Shown here: piece by piece, positions 10,690 through 21,085 of the stretch
How the letters are laid out: each line of letters begins with the position of its first letter
Position numbering within the stretch: the stretch's first letter is position 1
Assembly: GCA_003427395.1 (NCBI GenBank)
Contig: BFEA01000311.1
Span: 1,722,840 to 1,778,021, forward strand
Direction: 5' to 3'
Source: Chara braunii
Taxonomy: Eukaryota > Streptophyta > Charophyceae > Charales > Characeae
Length of the DNA stretch: 55,182 nt
Program-made: the position numbers and the translations under genes
The notes under the pieces: model-generated
The model's input: only the letters and a program-made list of their open reading frames with translations
What the model was told of the DNA's origin: nothing
The model's database searches: none

Positions 10690-12540
10690 GCCAGGATTGG
10701 TTGGACCAGGTGAAAGCGTCCTGGGGTCGTGCTGTAGGATGAGGATCGGGGTGGGTGGGCGTTGGGGTTGGATGGGGTCGGAGTCGGGCGAGAGTCGAGG
10801 TGGGTCAAGATCGGTGGTGAGGTGGGAGCGGGTGGAAGTCGAGGTGGGTTGGGGTCGAAGTGGGTCAGGATCGGATGGGAGTCGAAGTAGGTTGGGATTG
10901 GGATCGGGAGGGAGTTGAAGTGAGTTGGGATCAGGGTCGGGTGGGAGTCGACATGGGATCGGGTAGGAGTTGAAATGGGTCGGGATCGGGATCGGGAGGG
11001 AAAATCGGGGGCGAAGTGGGGGCGGGTGGGAGTCGAGGTGAGTTGGGATCGAAGTGGGTCAGGATCGGGGTTGAAGTGGGAGCGGGTGGGGGTCGAGGTG
11101 AGTCGGGATCAAAGCGGGTCGGGGATGGAAGGGAGTCGAAAGGTGTTGGGATTGGGATCGGGTGGGAGTCGAAGTGGTTTGGGATCGGGATCGGATGGGA
11201 GTCGAAGAGGGATCGGGTAAGAGTCGAGATGGGCTGGGATCGGGACGGGGGGAAATCAAAGTGGGTCGGGACCAGAGGCGAAGTGAGGGCGGGTGGGAAT
11301 CGAGGTGAGCTGGGATCGAAGCGGGTCGGGATCGGGGGCGAGGTGGGAGCGGGTGGGAGTCGAGGTGAGTTGGGATCGAAGTGGGTTGGGATGGGGGGCA
11401 AAGTGAGAGCGGGCGTGAGTTGGGGCGAGTTAGGATCGAAGTGGGTTGGGATCGGATGGGAGTCGAAGTGGGTTGGGATTGGGATCGGGTAGGGGTCGAA
11501 GTGGGCTGGGATCAGGGCCGGGAGGGAATCGAAGTGGTTTGGGATCATGGACGAAGTGAGGGCTGGTGGGAATCGAGGTGATTGGGATCGAAGCGGGTCA
11601 GAAACGGGGGCAAGGTGGGAGCGGGCGGGAGTCGAGGTGAGTTGGGATCGAAGTGGGTCAGGATGGGGGGCAAAGCGGGAGCGGGTGTGAGTCGAGGTGA
11701 GTTAGGATCGAGGTGGATCGGGATCGGGTGGGAGTCGAAGTGGGTTGGGATTAGGATCGGATAGGAGTCGAAGTGGGTTGGGGTCGGAATCGAAGTCGAA
11801 GTGGGAACGGGATCGGGGTAGAGATGGGATCGGGTGGAGGTTGAAGTGAGTCAGGATCGGGAGTTGAAGAGTGGGAGGTGAACGGGTGGGAATCAAAGTG
11901 GTTGGGGATCGGGGTCGAGTGGAAGTCGAAGTGGGTCGGGATCGGGTGGGAGTAGAGGTGGGTAGGGATTGGGGCCGGGTTGAAGTGGGTTGGGGTCGGG
12001 GTCGAAGACGACGTGGGTTGGAATTGGGATCGGGTAGGGGTCGAAATGGGATCAATTGGGAGTCGAGGTGGGTTGGGATTGGGATTTGGGGGGGAGTCGA
12101 AGTGAGTTGGGGGCGGGGTCGAGATGGGGATGGGTGAGTCGGATGGGATCTGGTGAAAGTTGAAGAGGGTTGGGATCGAAGGGTAGGGGTCAAAGTGATT
12201 TGGGTTGTGGCGAGATGGGATTGTGTTGCGGTTGCAGGATGAGATCGGAGGAGACGGGCTGGAACGGGACCGGGATGGGAAGGGGAACGGAGTCAGTGCG
12301 GGAGGGGGCGCGTGGTAGGATAAGGACTTCGGAAGAAGGGATCGAAGAATGAAGAAGGGATCGGGAGTGGGATCGAAGAGGGAGCTATATGGGGGCCAGG
12401 GTCGGGGTAGGATAAGGACTTCGGAAGTGGTGGAGTGCGATCGGCTCAGAGTGGGAAGCCGGACTTGGGACGGAATGGGGCAGAGTGTGGTCCGGATAGG
12501 GACGAGATATGGATGGGGGGAACAAGAAGGGACCGGGGTG
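10690..12540. repeat. G-rich minisatellite, 60-bp and about 35-bp units
   Basis: Imperfect array built on GGGATCGAAGTGGGTYGGG and GGAGTCGAGGTGAGTTGGG. Clear 60-bp units run head to tail at 11275-11455 and again at 11547-11700; shorter units of about 35 bp dominate elsewhere. Strong strand asymmetry (G on plus, C on minus). Long frames inside (10931-11548 on minus, Pro/Thr/Ser/His/Asp-rich) are repeat by-products. Confidence 0.85.
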
Positions 12541-13090
12541 GGTTAGTGGGGCGTTGGGAATGAGGAAGGGAAGCGTTTAGCTCTCACTCGAGTGAGATCT
12601 TGATTCTCGGCCGGTCTGTCTTTGACGATCAGATAGCTACGATGGCGAAGCGTGGAGGAAGATTCTTCAAGGACTCGGTGATGGTTCCTCGTCGACGGCT
12701 GATGGTCTCCTTCTTGCCTTGTGGAAGTGCAACTCCTGTACTTGGGGCTGTGGGCGTCCTCTGAAGACTTACGCAGTCTGTTAGCAGGACATCGAGCCAC
12801 TTCTTCACTGTACTCTTCGAGGGATCTCGGATGAGATCACAGCTACCCTCGGCTCGTATGCGAGGCGCGCGCACGTGGCACCGTTCTGGACGAGGCACGC
12901 GCTCGTGCACTCACACGTAGTCCTTCAGCTATGGCTGGATGGGTCGCGTGACGGTTGCCCCTGCGGGCGACGAGCGTCGAGTGGGGGTACGGGCCTAGCG
13001 CGGTGTTGCGCTAACCGAGCGGCGAGGTCGCGTTCAGGTCAGAAAGTGATGGTTTTTTATTTTACTTTTTCGAAAATTTGCCCCATCTCG
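12541..13090. other. GC-rich stretch without a recognised gene
   Basis: Contains CpG-rich words (GCGCGCACGTGG) and short frames on both strands (minus 12910-12629), none with a motif I know. Confidence 0.4.
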
Positions 13091-13093
13091 TGC

Positions 13094-13921
13094 TGTTGAC
13101 TTTTATGTTTGCCAAGAACACAAACTACGAGACACCTTGCAGTTGTTTGACTCGTCTGTGGTATCTGAAGTGGCTCGACTGTCTGCACCCAACGGAAGAG
13201 TCTGAAATTAAAGATGACATTGTCAACCATCACTCAAAACAGCAATGGCAATCCCGTTGGTAGTGGCTGTCCAACACTGATTGTATGAATGCTATGCACT
13301 TTTGTAGGGTGGGTTGTGATAGATCTGACACCTGCATCATGCAGTTAGATCATCCCTTTGTTGATACTTGCCTTATGGGGGTAACAACGGGGGAGATTCT
13401 TGACTACGCTACACGGTATTTTCAAGATCTCTTCACTACCAGACTGCAGGACCAGAATCTGAAGGAGTACTGTGAACGACATATATGGCCTGCTTTGCCA
13501 AACTGGACTTGCAGCAGCACAACAATCAGCGCTTGATAGTGACTTCTTTGGAAGAAGTTCACTGTGCAATTAGACAATTTTCTTTGCGTAAAGTCGCTGG
13601 CGTCGACCGCCTCCCTGCCTTGCTCTTTTGGAAATGTGCCCTGTTGGGGTGGGTTGGCTCCATGCCAGCCCATCCGCTGCGTGGAGTGGTCACACTTGTT
13701 CATAAAAAAAGGCTCCAAGGCACAGATTCAGTATAAGCGGTCGACTACTACACTGGCAACTACGTTTTATTAAATTGGTTCCCGTGTCCTTGCTAATAGA
13801 ATGCACACGGTCCTTTCCCACCTCGTCTATCCGGACTAGACTGGGTTCATGAAAGGTATTGGACACTGTTATCTCCGTGGCTCAAGGAATAGAGTTGATT
13901 AAGGCGTATGATGGGGTTAAT
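13094..13921 (+). pseudogene. LINE reverse transcriptase fragment, 5' part
   Basis: Plus-strand remnant of a LINE RT different from the 2.4-10.5 kb element. Motifs in order: YFQDLFT (about 13420), SLEEVHCAIRQFSLRKVAGVDRLP (frame 13485-13736; the PGxDGxP region), VVTLVHKKR, then in a shifted frame ANRMHTVLSHLVYPD, a stop, TGFMKG (the DQTGF region, 13795-13855) and a KAYDGVN box ending at 13921. At least two frameshifts and a stop. The reading resumes at 14529 after an inserted element. Confidence 0.7.
13874..13921 (+). repeat. 48-bp direct repeat, left copy
   Basis: Begins TCCGTGGCTCAAGGAATAG. Repeated at 14529-14576 with two mismatches; the two copies bracket the TCCGGA element. It encodes the start of the RT motif A region of the host LINE. 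Confidence 0.85.
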
Positions 13922-14528
13922 CATGGCTACGATCCGGACGTCCGGACCGCCGTCCAGACGGTCTGGATTCAGTGCGGACTCCAGACGTCCGGTCTGGAAG
14001 GTCCGGATCTGCCAAAACTCGAGAAAAAAAAAAAAAAAAAAAAAGGGTCCAGGACGCTTCCCCATTGAGGAGCCAAGCCCCCAAAATTGTTTTGGGGGTT
14101 TTTCAGACCCGTTTATGCTTTTTTGGGGGGTCCGGACATGCTCTCTCTCTATAATAATTCATTAGACAACCCCAATTTTTTTAATTATTAATAATTCATT
14201 ACCTCTTATTACTTTTTATTACTTTTTAAAGTTTTTTTAAAGCTTTTTTATAGTTTTTGACTTGTAACTCAAGTTTGGTCAGGAATTCTGACATGACTCT
14301 GAGGCAAAAGTGGTTTGCATTGTTATTCTGCATAGCATACTTTTTTTTCAGATTTTGTTTTTTTATTTTTATTTTTTATAATGGTCCTGACATTTCCGGA
14401 CCTGTCCAGACATCCGGACCGTCTGGATCCCCCATGTCCGGAGGTCCGGAAATGTCCGGAAACCACCGGACACGGGTCCGGTTCCATGTGCAGAAATGTC
14501 CGGGTCCGGGTCCGGCATAGTCCTCTTG
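13922..14528. mobile_element. Non-autonomous inverted-repeat element with TCCGGA words, inserted in a LINE
   Basis: A 607-bp block that splits the LINE RT exactly after its KAYDGVN codons. Both ends are packed with TCCGGA/GTCCGGAC words in inverted arrangement. The ends read CATGGCTAC..TCCGGAC on the left and, reverse-complemented, GGACTATGCCGGAC on the right, a weak terminal inverted repeat. Inside lie A21 (14024-14044) and, at 14262-14335 on the minus strand, the AT-rich core shared with many elements at 36.9-46.8 kb. It is flanked by a 48-bp direct repeat. No transposase coding. Confidence 0.65.
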
Positions 14529-14620
14529 TCCGTGGCTCAAGGAATAGAGTTGATTAAGGTGTATGATGGGGTCAATTGAGTTTTCTTTTGGTTCTAACTA
14601 TATCAATTGCGGCTAAGCCC
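14529..14620 (+). pseudogene. LINE reverse transcriptase fragment, continuation
   Basis: The first 48 bp duplicate the end of the upstream LINE fragment. The sequence then carries on in LINE sense (KVYDGVN, and with a one-base shift SFLLVLTISIAA, matching the YDxVNWxFL region) before similarity is lost. Confidence 0.55.
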
Positions 14621-14638
14621 TCTTCAGGACGGCGGCAA

Positions 14639-14766
14639 ACAGTTTCAGAAGTTGGAAAGTAATTTCCCGGACCCCACAGTGCGAAAAAGCCCATTTTGGA
14701 AGACAATTTCAGATGTTGGAAAGTGATTTCCGGGACCTTACAGAGCGAAAAAGCCCGATTTGGAAG
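14639..14766. repeat. 64-bp tandem duplication
   Basis: Two consecutive 64-bp units (14639-14702, 14703-14766), each containing TTTCAGAnGTTGGAAAGT and GCGAAAAAGCCC, about 80% alike. Confidence 0.8.
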
Positions 14767-15082
14767 ACGACAGCAAAGCGTTTTCACTCGGTCAGCGGCC
14801 TGCAAATCCTGCATGGCCCTAGCTTTCCGTTTTCCAAACGTCGGGTCGTTCACCTACCTCCGGGCGGCGAACTCCGGAGCCTGCGGACGGAAGTTGCCAC
14901 CCTTCCATGCAGATATGTGAAGGTCCGCGCTTCGGTCCTGGGGGAGAAAGGCTGGACATGAGTTGTTGTCACACGCTCACCGTTGGGGCCGGTACTGTGG
15001 CACCGTGTGGGATCGGGAGACCTGATTCCCCGTTGGTTTTTTTATTTTCCCGCTCCCTGAGCCTGAGGGGGCTTACGATTTC

Positions 15083-15203
15083 TTTTTTTTTTTTACCCCA
15101 AACACCTGCAGAATTGCTAGGGATGCTGGTAAGAGCAGACACCCCTAGCATTTGTCAGGGGCTCCGAGCGGCACCTGCTGGAAAACGGGTCCAGTGTCCC
15201 CAG
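15083..15203 (-). mobile_element. Poly(A)-tailed retro-repeat, copy 1
   Basis: On the minus strand it reads GGGACACTGG, CGTTTTCCAGCAGGTGC, TGCTCTTACCAGCA, CTAGCA and ends in A12 (T12 at 15083-15094). The same order is found at 54837-54984, and in shortened form at 24481-24564, so this is a shared retroelement 3' end or a SINE. Confidence 0.65.
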
Positions 15204-15668
15204 TGTTGCAAATGAATGTTTGTATAGACAATCAGGACATTGGATACAGTGTTTGATATGCTACGCCAAGAGTAACGGAGACCCATTCTACAGCTTTCGA
15301 GCAGTAGCTCACAAAATGACACAGCCAGACCGTTGATCTAACTTCTAAACTCAGACATTTAACACTTTGACTGCTGTGAGCACCAGATCCTCAGGTAGCC
15401 CCCCAGAGCGACAGAGTGATAGAGTCGTCCGGGCCTCAAGCTGCTACTGTTCATCGTAGGTGCATCTCAGTCTCTGCAGACACGAACGCATGCTGTCTCC
15501 TCTTGGCCACCCACGATTGTACAGCTCTTCGCGCAGCCGGTGTCGTGTCTGTCCGGCCTCACTCTTGTCCCTTTGTAGCTGATGATCCACAGTACTTCTG
15601 TTGTCTTCCGAGTCAATCATAAGTGGATGAGGGGGAAAGGGGAAGAGAGGAAGAGAAGGGGAAGGAGC
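15204..15668. other. No recognisable gene
   Basis: Mixed-composition DNA up to the adapter join. It may come from a different genomic place than the sequence after 15706. Confidence 0.4.
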
Positions 15669-15706
15669 CTGTCTCTTATACACATCTAGATGTGTATAAG
15701 AGACAG
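15669..15706. other. Nextera mate-pair junction adapter (assembly artefact)
   Basis: A 38-bp perfect palindrome made of CTGTCTCTTATACACATCT joined to its reverse complement, i.e. two Tn5 mosaic ends back to back. This is the circularisation junction of Illumina Nextera mate-pair libraries, not biology. Translated, it gives the well-known contaminant tails SYTHLDVYKRQ and LCLLYTSRCV. The bases on either side may be several kb apart in the real genome. Confidence 0.97.
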
Positions 15707-18017
15707 AGACTGAAGTCTCCCAGCGGTCTTCTTTGCCAGACGGACTCTGTTGCTCTCCAGGGTTTCCAGTGTATGTGAATCCCATCATCCAACTCAGAAA
15801 AGGTATGATTGGGGTCCTGCCAGTTTTGGAGATAAGAGTCGCGGAGGGCTTGTCTGGCCGTGGGTTCTTTCTCGTTGAGGCAGTGTCGTTGCATTTCCTT
15901 CCAGGCTTCGTCGGTCCGGGTTCTAATTACTTCTTCAACCGCCTGTTGTGCCTGTTGTAGCCCGAACTGGTGGTCCTTTCTCTTAAAGGAGCACCTAGCT
16001 CTCCAGGCCAGCATCAGCACCTGCAGCCTCATATAGGCAAAGAGGTTAATAGCGAAGGGGGTCCATAGTTTCATCAGGTTCTGGTTTCTGTTGAGCAGGA
16101 GAAGGCCAACGTCCCAGGGGATGTGGAAGCCGGCCATGTGGTGAAAAGCCACCACCTCCATATCTGAGCAACCATTGGGCAAGCCAGCAGGCAATGTTCC
16201 AAGGTTGCTCTGGCTGGCTGCGTGAACCTGCCACAGCAGGCGCAAATGGGAGACAGTAAGCCTTTCTGCTCGAGGCCTGTTTTCGACACGAGCCAGTCCG
16301 GCGTGGGGAGACAACGGTGCAAGATCTGCCATTGTAATGCCCTAAGGTTCATGGGGAGAATTTGGGAGTATGAGCCCCAAGACAAGTCTTGCAAAAGGCT
16401 GGCGTCCACAGGTGAGTNACGCTCCCATCTTTGGAGCAGTCTGTGGTCAATCGGCAGGTCCGGGCGGGACACTTTGTATCCTCCTCTGACTGTGTAGTCC
16501 CACAAATGCATGGGCTTTCGGTCAGGCCATTCCCACTCATCCGGATCAAATGGCAGCGTAGCTATTGGCGATGTGGGCTCGTATGCATAATAGCCATTGC
16601 CTTGATCTCCGACTACCCTTACTATCATCAGACCACCCCACCCGTTAGTAGTATCCAGGTCTTCTTTCCTCGTAAGCTTAGAGAAGCGAGCCCCAGGCTT
16701 GGCGGGTTCGTAGGCTTCCATTGCACATCTCCCTCCGTCGTTCGTCAGTACTCTATACACAGTGGGCGGGAGGGGGAGGTCAGCATATCAGACGACCCAG
16801 TCGTGTTGTTGTATTGTGGGTCCTGCAGTAAGGGCAGCTTGCCAGGCCAGGGGTAGAGCCTCCCTTAACTGGTCCAGTTTATCGTCCACTTTCTTTACGT
16901 ACTTCAGTCTGGCCTGGAGATGTTGTGGTGTTGCCCAGGTGTTTGTTTTAGGATCCCACAGGTCCCCAATAGTAAAGATCCAATTTTTTGCCCAAATCAA
17001 CCAGTGAGAGTTGGCAGTGAGCACAAAGGGGTTGCCTGCATGATCCAGGATATGGGGGTTGCCGAAGAGTGGTTGCCTCCACACCGTGTGCCATCGGTTC
17101 TGGGGTTGTTTTTGCAAGGGGCCCCGTTTCCTCCAGAGTTTGATCATCAAGGGCCACAATGGATCATTCGGAATGTCTCGACGGGTCGCTTGTGCTGGGG
17201 CAGTTGCTGTGCGTCCATGCTGGCGTGGGCTCGGAACCGTCCAGTGGCTGTTAGTCAGCCATCGAAGCGGGTGCACCCCCTTTGTGCCCGTCGACTGCGG
17301 GGCCAGGTTAGCTATTTGTATGCAGGCCAGAGGCCCCCAAGGGATGTCGTTCCCCAACAACAATCTGACCAGTACTTCGAAGATCAGGGCTTCGCTTTCC
17401 CTTTCGGGGTTGAGAATACCGAGTCCCCCTTTGAGTCTTGGTTGGGTAAGGACGTCCCAGCCTACTCTATGGATGCATGTTTGGAAGTTTGCTGTATTTT
17501 TCCACAGGTAAGTGGTGAGTGCTCGTCTTAGGCGGGCATATTGTTGTTTCGTTAATGGCCACACCGCTAGCTTGTACCATATCGCTGCGAGGATGGCGTT
17601 GTTAATTGCCAAGGCCCGGCCCACCAGCGAGGTTTGGAGACCTTCCCACTTTGCCAGGCGGTCTATTGCCAGGTGTACCAGTGTGTCCCCGTGATCCGGG
17701 GGAGGGCCCAATTCTGTTGGTCTTACAATTTCAAAGTTTCGATTTTGTGGGAACCACCTTCGATAGACAACATTGACGTCGGCTGCTTGCATGCACACTC
17801 CGTTTTTTTCCTTCATTATTGGTGCGTGGACGTCGGCCTCCATAGCCATGCACCACACATTTGTGACTGGCGCGCTCGCTGTGTTGGGGGGTTGTCTGCG
17901 CCATCTCCTGAAACGAAGGTCCGTCCTTGGTGATTGGCAGATCAGGCATTGTGTTACGAGCGCCCCACGCAGACACCTTCGCATGTTGAAGGGTCGGCGA
18001 GTGTGTACAGCGTTCAC
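15707..18017 (-). pseudogene. Second LINE, ORF2 C-terminal half (RT thumb and zf-RVT), broken
   Basis: Minus strand. From 17700 down: LAIDRLAKWEG, SLVGRALAINNAIL, YLWKN and PRLKGGLGILNPE (RT thumb and connection). The zf-RVT region follows near 16400-16100, with NLRALQWQILHRCLP and CACCGRFTQPARATLEHCLL. The C-terminus (FKRKDHQFGLQQAQQAVEEV) extends to the adapter at 15706. One in-frame stop (16788) and one frameshift (about 16100-16150) break it; an N sits at 16418. The catalytic palm and endonuclease are absent. Residues differ clearly from the 2.4-10.5 kb LINE, so it is another family. The first 200 bases (18017-17800) show no LINE motif and may not belong. Confidence 0.75.
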
Positions 18018-18595
18018 GAGGGTAGAGTGTGTGGTACGGTGTTCAGTTTCATCCCTTGCCTCCCTCGATTGCGGCCGTCAGTCACCGGCGTTGGTGTGTG
18101 GGCTGCCTTGGGAATCTTCGATGGTGGAGTTCTCTCCGCACATCAGAGAAGCCCTGGTGTTGGTGTGTGCCATATCCTCCTCCTGTCATCGATGAGCCTG
18201 TTCTGATGTTCATGTTTCTCATCGTTTGACACATCACACCCAGGCTATGGCAAACAGCCCCTGCAAGAGGCATGAAACAATGCTGCAAGCCGTCATCGAA
18301 GATAGGTAATATCGCAATCGATATTAACTTTAGGAAGCATCATGGCATAAGCAAGTCGGACCGAGTGTAGATGAATAGCAGTTGTGTTGGGTGAACCAGA
18401 AGGGTATTCCCAGTACCGATCTGCAGGGTTTACACGAGGTCCTCAGCAGAGGTAGAGACTTTAAAAGGGCGATAAGATATCGAGGACAATCCTTAGCCAG
18501 TCCGTGGCTCGAGCACCGAGACAGGGACAAGCCCTTGAAGATCTGAAGTAACCGGTGCCGCAGGCAACATTCTCATTGGGCAGCCAACACCCACT
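18018..18595. other. No recognisable gene
   Basis: Short frames on both strands without motifs; no repeat structure noticed. Confidence 0.4.
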
Positions 18596-18599
18596 CAAC

Positions 18600-18972
18600 T
18601 TGTCCGGTGACCGTCTACTTTTGACTGGTGCGAACTTCACACAAGTTTGGATCCTTACTCTGCCTGTATCTAAGCATGCTGCTTCACTCTGGCTAAACGT
18701 TCATTGTGCAGTACCAACTGCGAGTCTCCTGCTGCAGATCTACATTACTTGTGGATTTCTTGTGATTTGCCTTATTCTGTTTGGGATTGTTGGTGTGCAC
18801 AGCAGGTCACACCCCCTGAGTGGGGGGATCTTTGGTCTGACCGATGCATTTTGTTGGGTACTGCATTTGTTTTGCTGCCCCCGGACAGAGCTTTTTTTTG
18901 AGGCCTTGAGGGCAACTATTCTTTGGAAGATTTGGAAGCAGAGAAACACGGTTGTTCGTGAGAAACGCTGAT
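18600..18972 (+). pseudogene. LINE C-terminal fragment (zf-RVT tail)
   Basis: Plus strand. One frame (18704-18901) reads C-x3-C with HYLWISCDLPYSVWDC, and the frame ending at 18971 continues FFEALRATILWKIWKQRN, the typical end of plant LINE ORF2. A one-base shift near 18890 separates them. It may be the 3' end of the same plus-strand LINE seen at 13094-14620, separated by later insertions or by misassembly at 15669. Confidence 0.6.
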
Positions 18973-19082
18973 GTTCTTGAAGGAAGTAAGTTTACTCTTT
19001 GGGATTTAACTTGTGCAGTTCTTCAATACCTCTGCCATCTCCTGCTTTACGATTAGGGGAGAAGCAGCGTCGTCCTCTTACA

Positions 19083-19300
19083 CTGGTTTAAACCACCAGT
19101 ACTTGGCCCAGTTATCGGCCGTGCAAAAAAACAAAGCAGAAACGTTTCTAGTCGGATGAATTTGGGCGCTCCGGTAGTGCTCCGTACGTTTCGAAAAATT
19201 GTGGCTTGTATACGGGCACGCCGGCACGACTTTAGGAAGAACTGGCGGTTTGAACCGCGAGTACCTTTCCCATATGTCGGTCGTGGGCTGTGCGTGCCAA
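19083..19300 (+). repeat. Two related copies of a 55-bp word
   Basis: Around 19083-19137 and 19238-19295 the same order recurs: ACTGG, GGTTTRAACC, AGTACYT, CCCA, TCGGYCGTG. Each contains a small palindrome (GGTTTAAACC or GCGGTTTGAACCGC). Nature unknown. Confidence 0.5.
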
Positions 19301-19703
19301 GCATTGGGATGAATCTGGTCGGAGCGCGTGCCTCAGGACGGCCTCCATGTTAACCGGAGGGCAATTTTTTTTTGCCTGGGAAAGGTACTAGTGGCATGTT
19401 CTGCAGTGGTGACTCTAGAGTCTAGACCCTTTGATGGTGCAGATTGGTTTTGGCCCAGGGCCAGGTAAGGAGCTGATTTAGTTCGTAGCTTTCTACTGTT
19501 GTTTTGTTCCTTCACTGTCCACAGGGGTGAGGCTCGGCACTGAGAGTTGGCCTGAGGCCACGTGAACCCCGGTTTTGCTTTCTATGGGCATTGCCACACC
19601 ATTCTTGAAATGTGCAAAATGAAAAAGAACTTCCTGCTAGAACATGGCCAGATGCACCCGCCACATTTTTGTCTTTTTCACGTTTCGAGAGAGGTGTGGA
19701 GAT

Positions 19704-20134
19704 GCCATATGTTTTGAACCATGGGCCCTGGGGCCTCGTCCCACTAGCGAAGTATTCTAGGATGTGTGACTGTCATAGCATTTTTGCATTTTTTAATGGT
19801 TTTTAAGTGGTTTTTAAATTTAAAATGAATCAAACAAAATGCACGAACACGATTTTAAATCTGCCAATATACAAAATGCCTACCGATACGACGAGTTAAA
19901 AAATATGAATGAACTGTGCTGAGGAAGAGTCCAAATGCATGTGCATTATTATCCTCACGTTGCCAGGCCCTACGTCCCGACTGCAATAAAAACCGCCACA
20001 TCTGACGGAACGATAGTAACTGCCCACAATTTTTTTCTTTTTTTGGTACTGCGGCAACGCGTAAACAGCCCCCCCCCCCCCAAAAAAGTCTGGAAATCCC
20101 GACCACGAGGCCCCTGGGCCCGTATTTCACATGG
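19704..20134. mobile_element. Small inverted-repeat element with GGGCCTCGT ends
   Basis: GGGCCCTGGGGCCTCGT at 19723-19739 is matched, inverted with one mismatch, at 20105-20121; weaker inverted similarity extends outward to 19704 and 20134. The interior is AT-rich and non-coding. Shape and size fit a MITE-like element; no target duplication found. Confidence 0.5.
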
Positions 20135-20165
20135 AATGAATGTCAAAAAAAAAAAAAAAAAAAAG

Positions 20166-20290
20166 AACAGCATTCAGCTCACCGCTGTCNNNNNNNNNNN
20201 NNNNNNNNNNNNNNNTTTTTTTTTTTTTTTTTTTTTTTTTTTTCCCGCTGTCGAAAACTGGGTCATGAGTTCAAATCCTGTTCGGCAAAC
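20166..20290 (+). repeat. tRNA-derived repeat fragment broken by the gap
   Basis: GAGTTCAAATCCTG at 20267-20280 is a good B box. If the gap and T run are ignored, AGCTCACCGCTGTC before the gap would continue as CGAAAACTGGGTCATGAG, giving a tRNA-like head. Probably a SINE or tRNA pseudogene. Confidence 0.4.
20190..20215. other. Assembly gap, 26 N
   Basis: CGCTGTC occurs on both sides of the gap (20183-20189 and, after a T28 run, near 20246-20252), suggesting an overlap the assembler failed to merge. Confidence 0.9.
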
Positions 20291-20431
20291 ACTCCCCCTG
20301 TACAACGCTCCCCCTCATCTGCGCTCAAACCCCTAGCCCCAGTTCTCCCTACCCCTTCGAATCCCCTGATTGTGAGCTTCTGGCCTCCGATGCCTGAGCC
20401 TGATGAAATCAGATGGATAATCAAACGAACA

Positions 20432-20495
20432 GCGGGCCTAGCTCAGTTGGTACACCTATCAGGTGCCCAAAACTGCGTTCAAATGCACATACAGC
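20432..20495 (+). pseudogene. tRNA-like sequence (SINE head or tRNA pseudogene)
   Basis: TAGCTCAGTTGG (20439-20450) is a perfect A box, and GCGTTCAAATGC (20475-20486) a B box with one changed position. The acceptor stem does not close convincingly and the anticodon arm is short, so a working tRNA is unlikely. Confidence 0.5.
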
Positions 20496-20529
20496 TAGAT
20501 GAATGAAATCGAATAAAATACCGCTTTTC

Positions 20530-20612
20530 TTTTGGACGATTTCTCGATTTATGCTTGTCGTCCATTTGCAGGGGCCATGTTAATCTTCTCTTTATCGGAT
20601 GTTCCGAAGGAC
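20530..20612 (-). pseudogene. U6 snRNA pseudogene 1
   Basis: Reverse-complement match to nearly all of plant U6: GTCC..CGG, CATCCGATAAA, AGAGAAGATTAACATGGCCC and GAAATCG, ending at TCC. About 11 nt are missing between CCGATAAA and AGAGAAG (the GGAACGATAC part), and several bases differ. No plant U6 upstream element or TATA box is seen beyond 20612. A retro-copied pseudogene is likely. Confidence 0.8.
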
Positions 20613-21085
20613 AAGCTCTTCTTTTTCTGTCTCGGTGGCAGCAGGAATAGGTAGGTTAAGATGGTAGCCAATTGATTTTCAGCTGTCCAGATGAAGAGCT
20701 ACGTGTGTGCCATATCACAGTTGGAGCTGAGCGCTTCTCTCCCAAAACCACCCACCGTCGGGAGAGTGACCGTGCCCCAGCAGCGAAAAGAGGCCAGAAA
20801 TGAGGTATCGTAGTACCCCCCCGTAGTGGACTGTCATTCCGCCCCGTACTCACATTTTGTGCGTGAGGATGCCACGTGCAAAATTGTACAAAACAAAACT
20901 GTAATAAAGCACAAAAGCGTAAAAGCAATTGAGAACCGCTCGCTGGTTTATCTGGTTTGACTTCGTCCACGAATACTGTTCACAGTCTAGCGGGTCGGTG
21001 GACGACACGTGGCCGTCACAGATAGCCAACTACTGTGGTCTCAGAAGTCCGACGAGGACAATCTCAACCAATGCCTCTCCATGAT

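Noticed and set aside
10931-11548. 205-codon Pro/Thr/His/Asp repeat protein on the minus strand
   Set aside because: Direct translation of the 60-bp minisatellite; no upstream signal and other frames are open too.
15444-15788. Frame with tail SYTHLDVYKRQ
   Set aside because: Known translation of the Nextera adapter; the frame crosses the artefact.
20432-20495. Functional tRNA gene
   Set aside because: Boxes A and B are good but the acceptor and anticodon arms do not fold into a standard cloverleaf.
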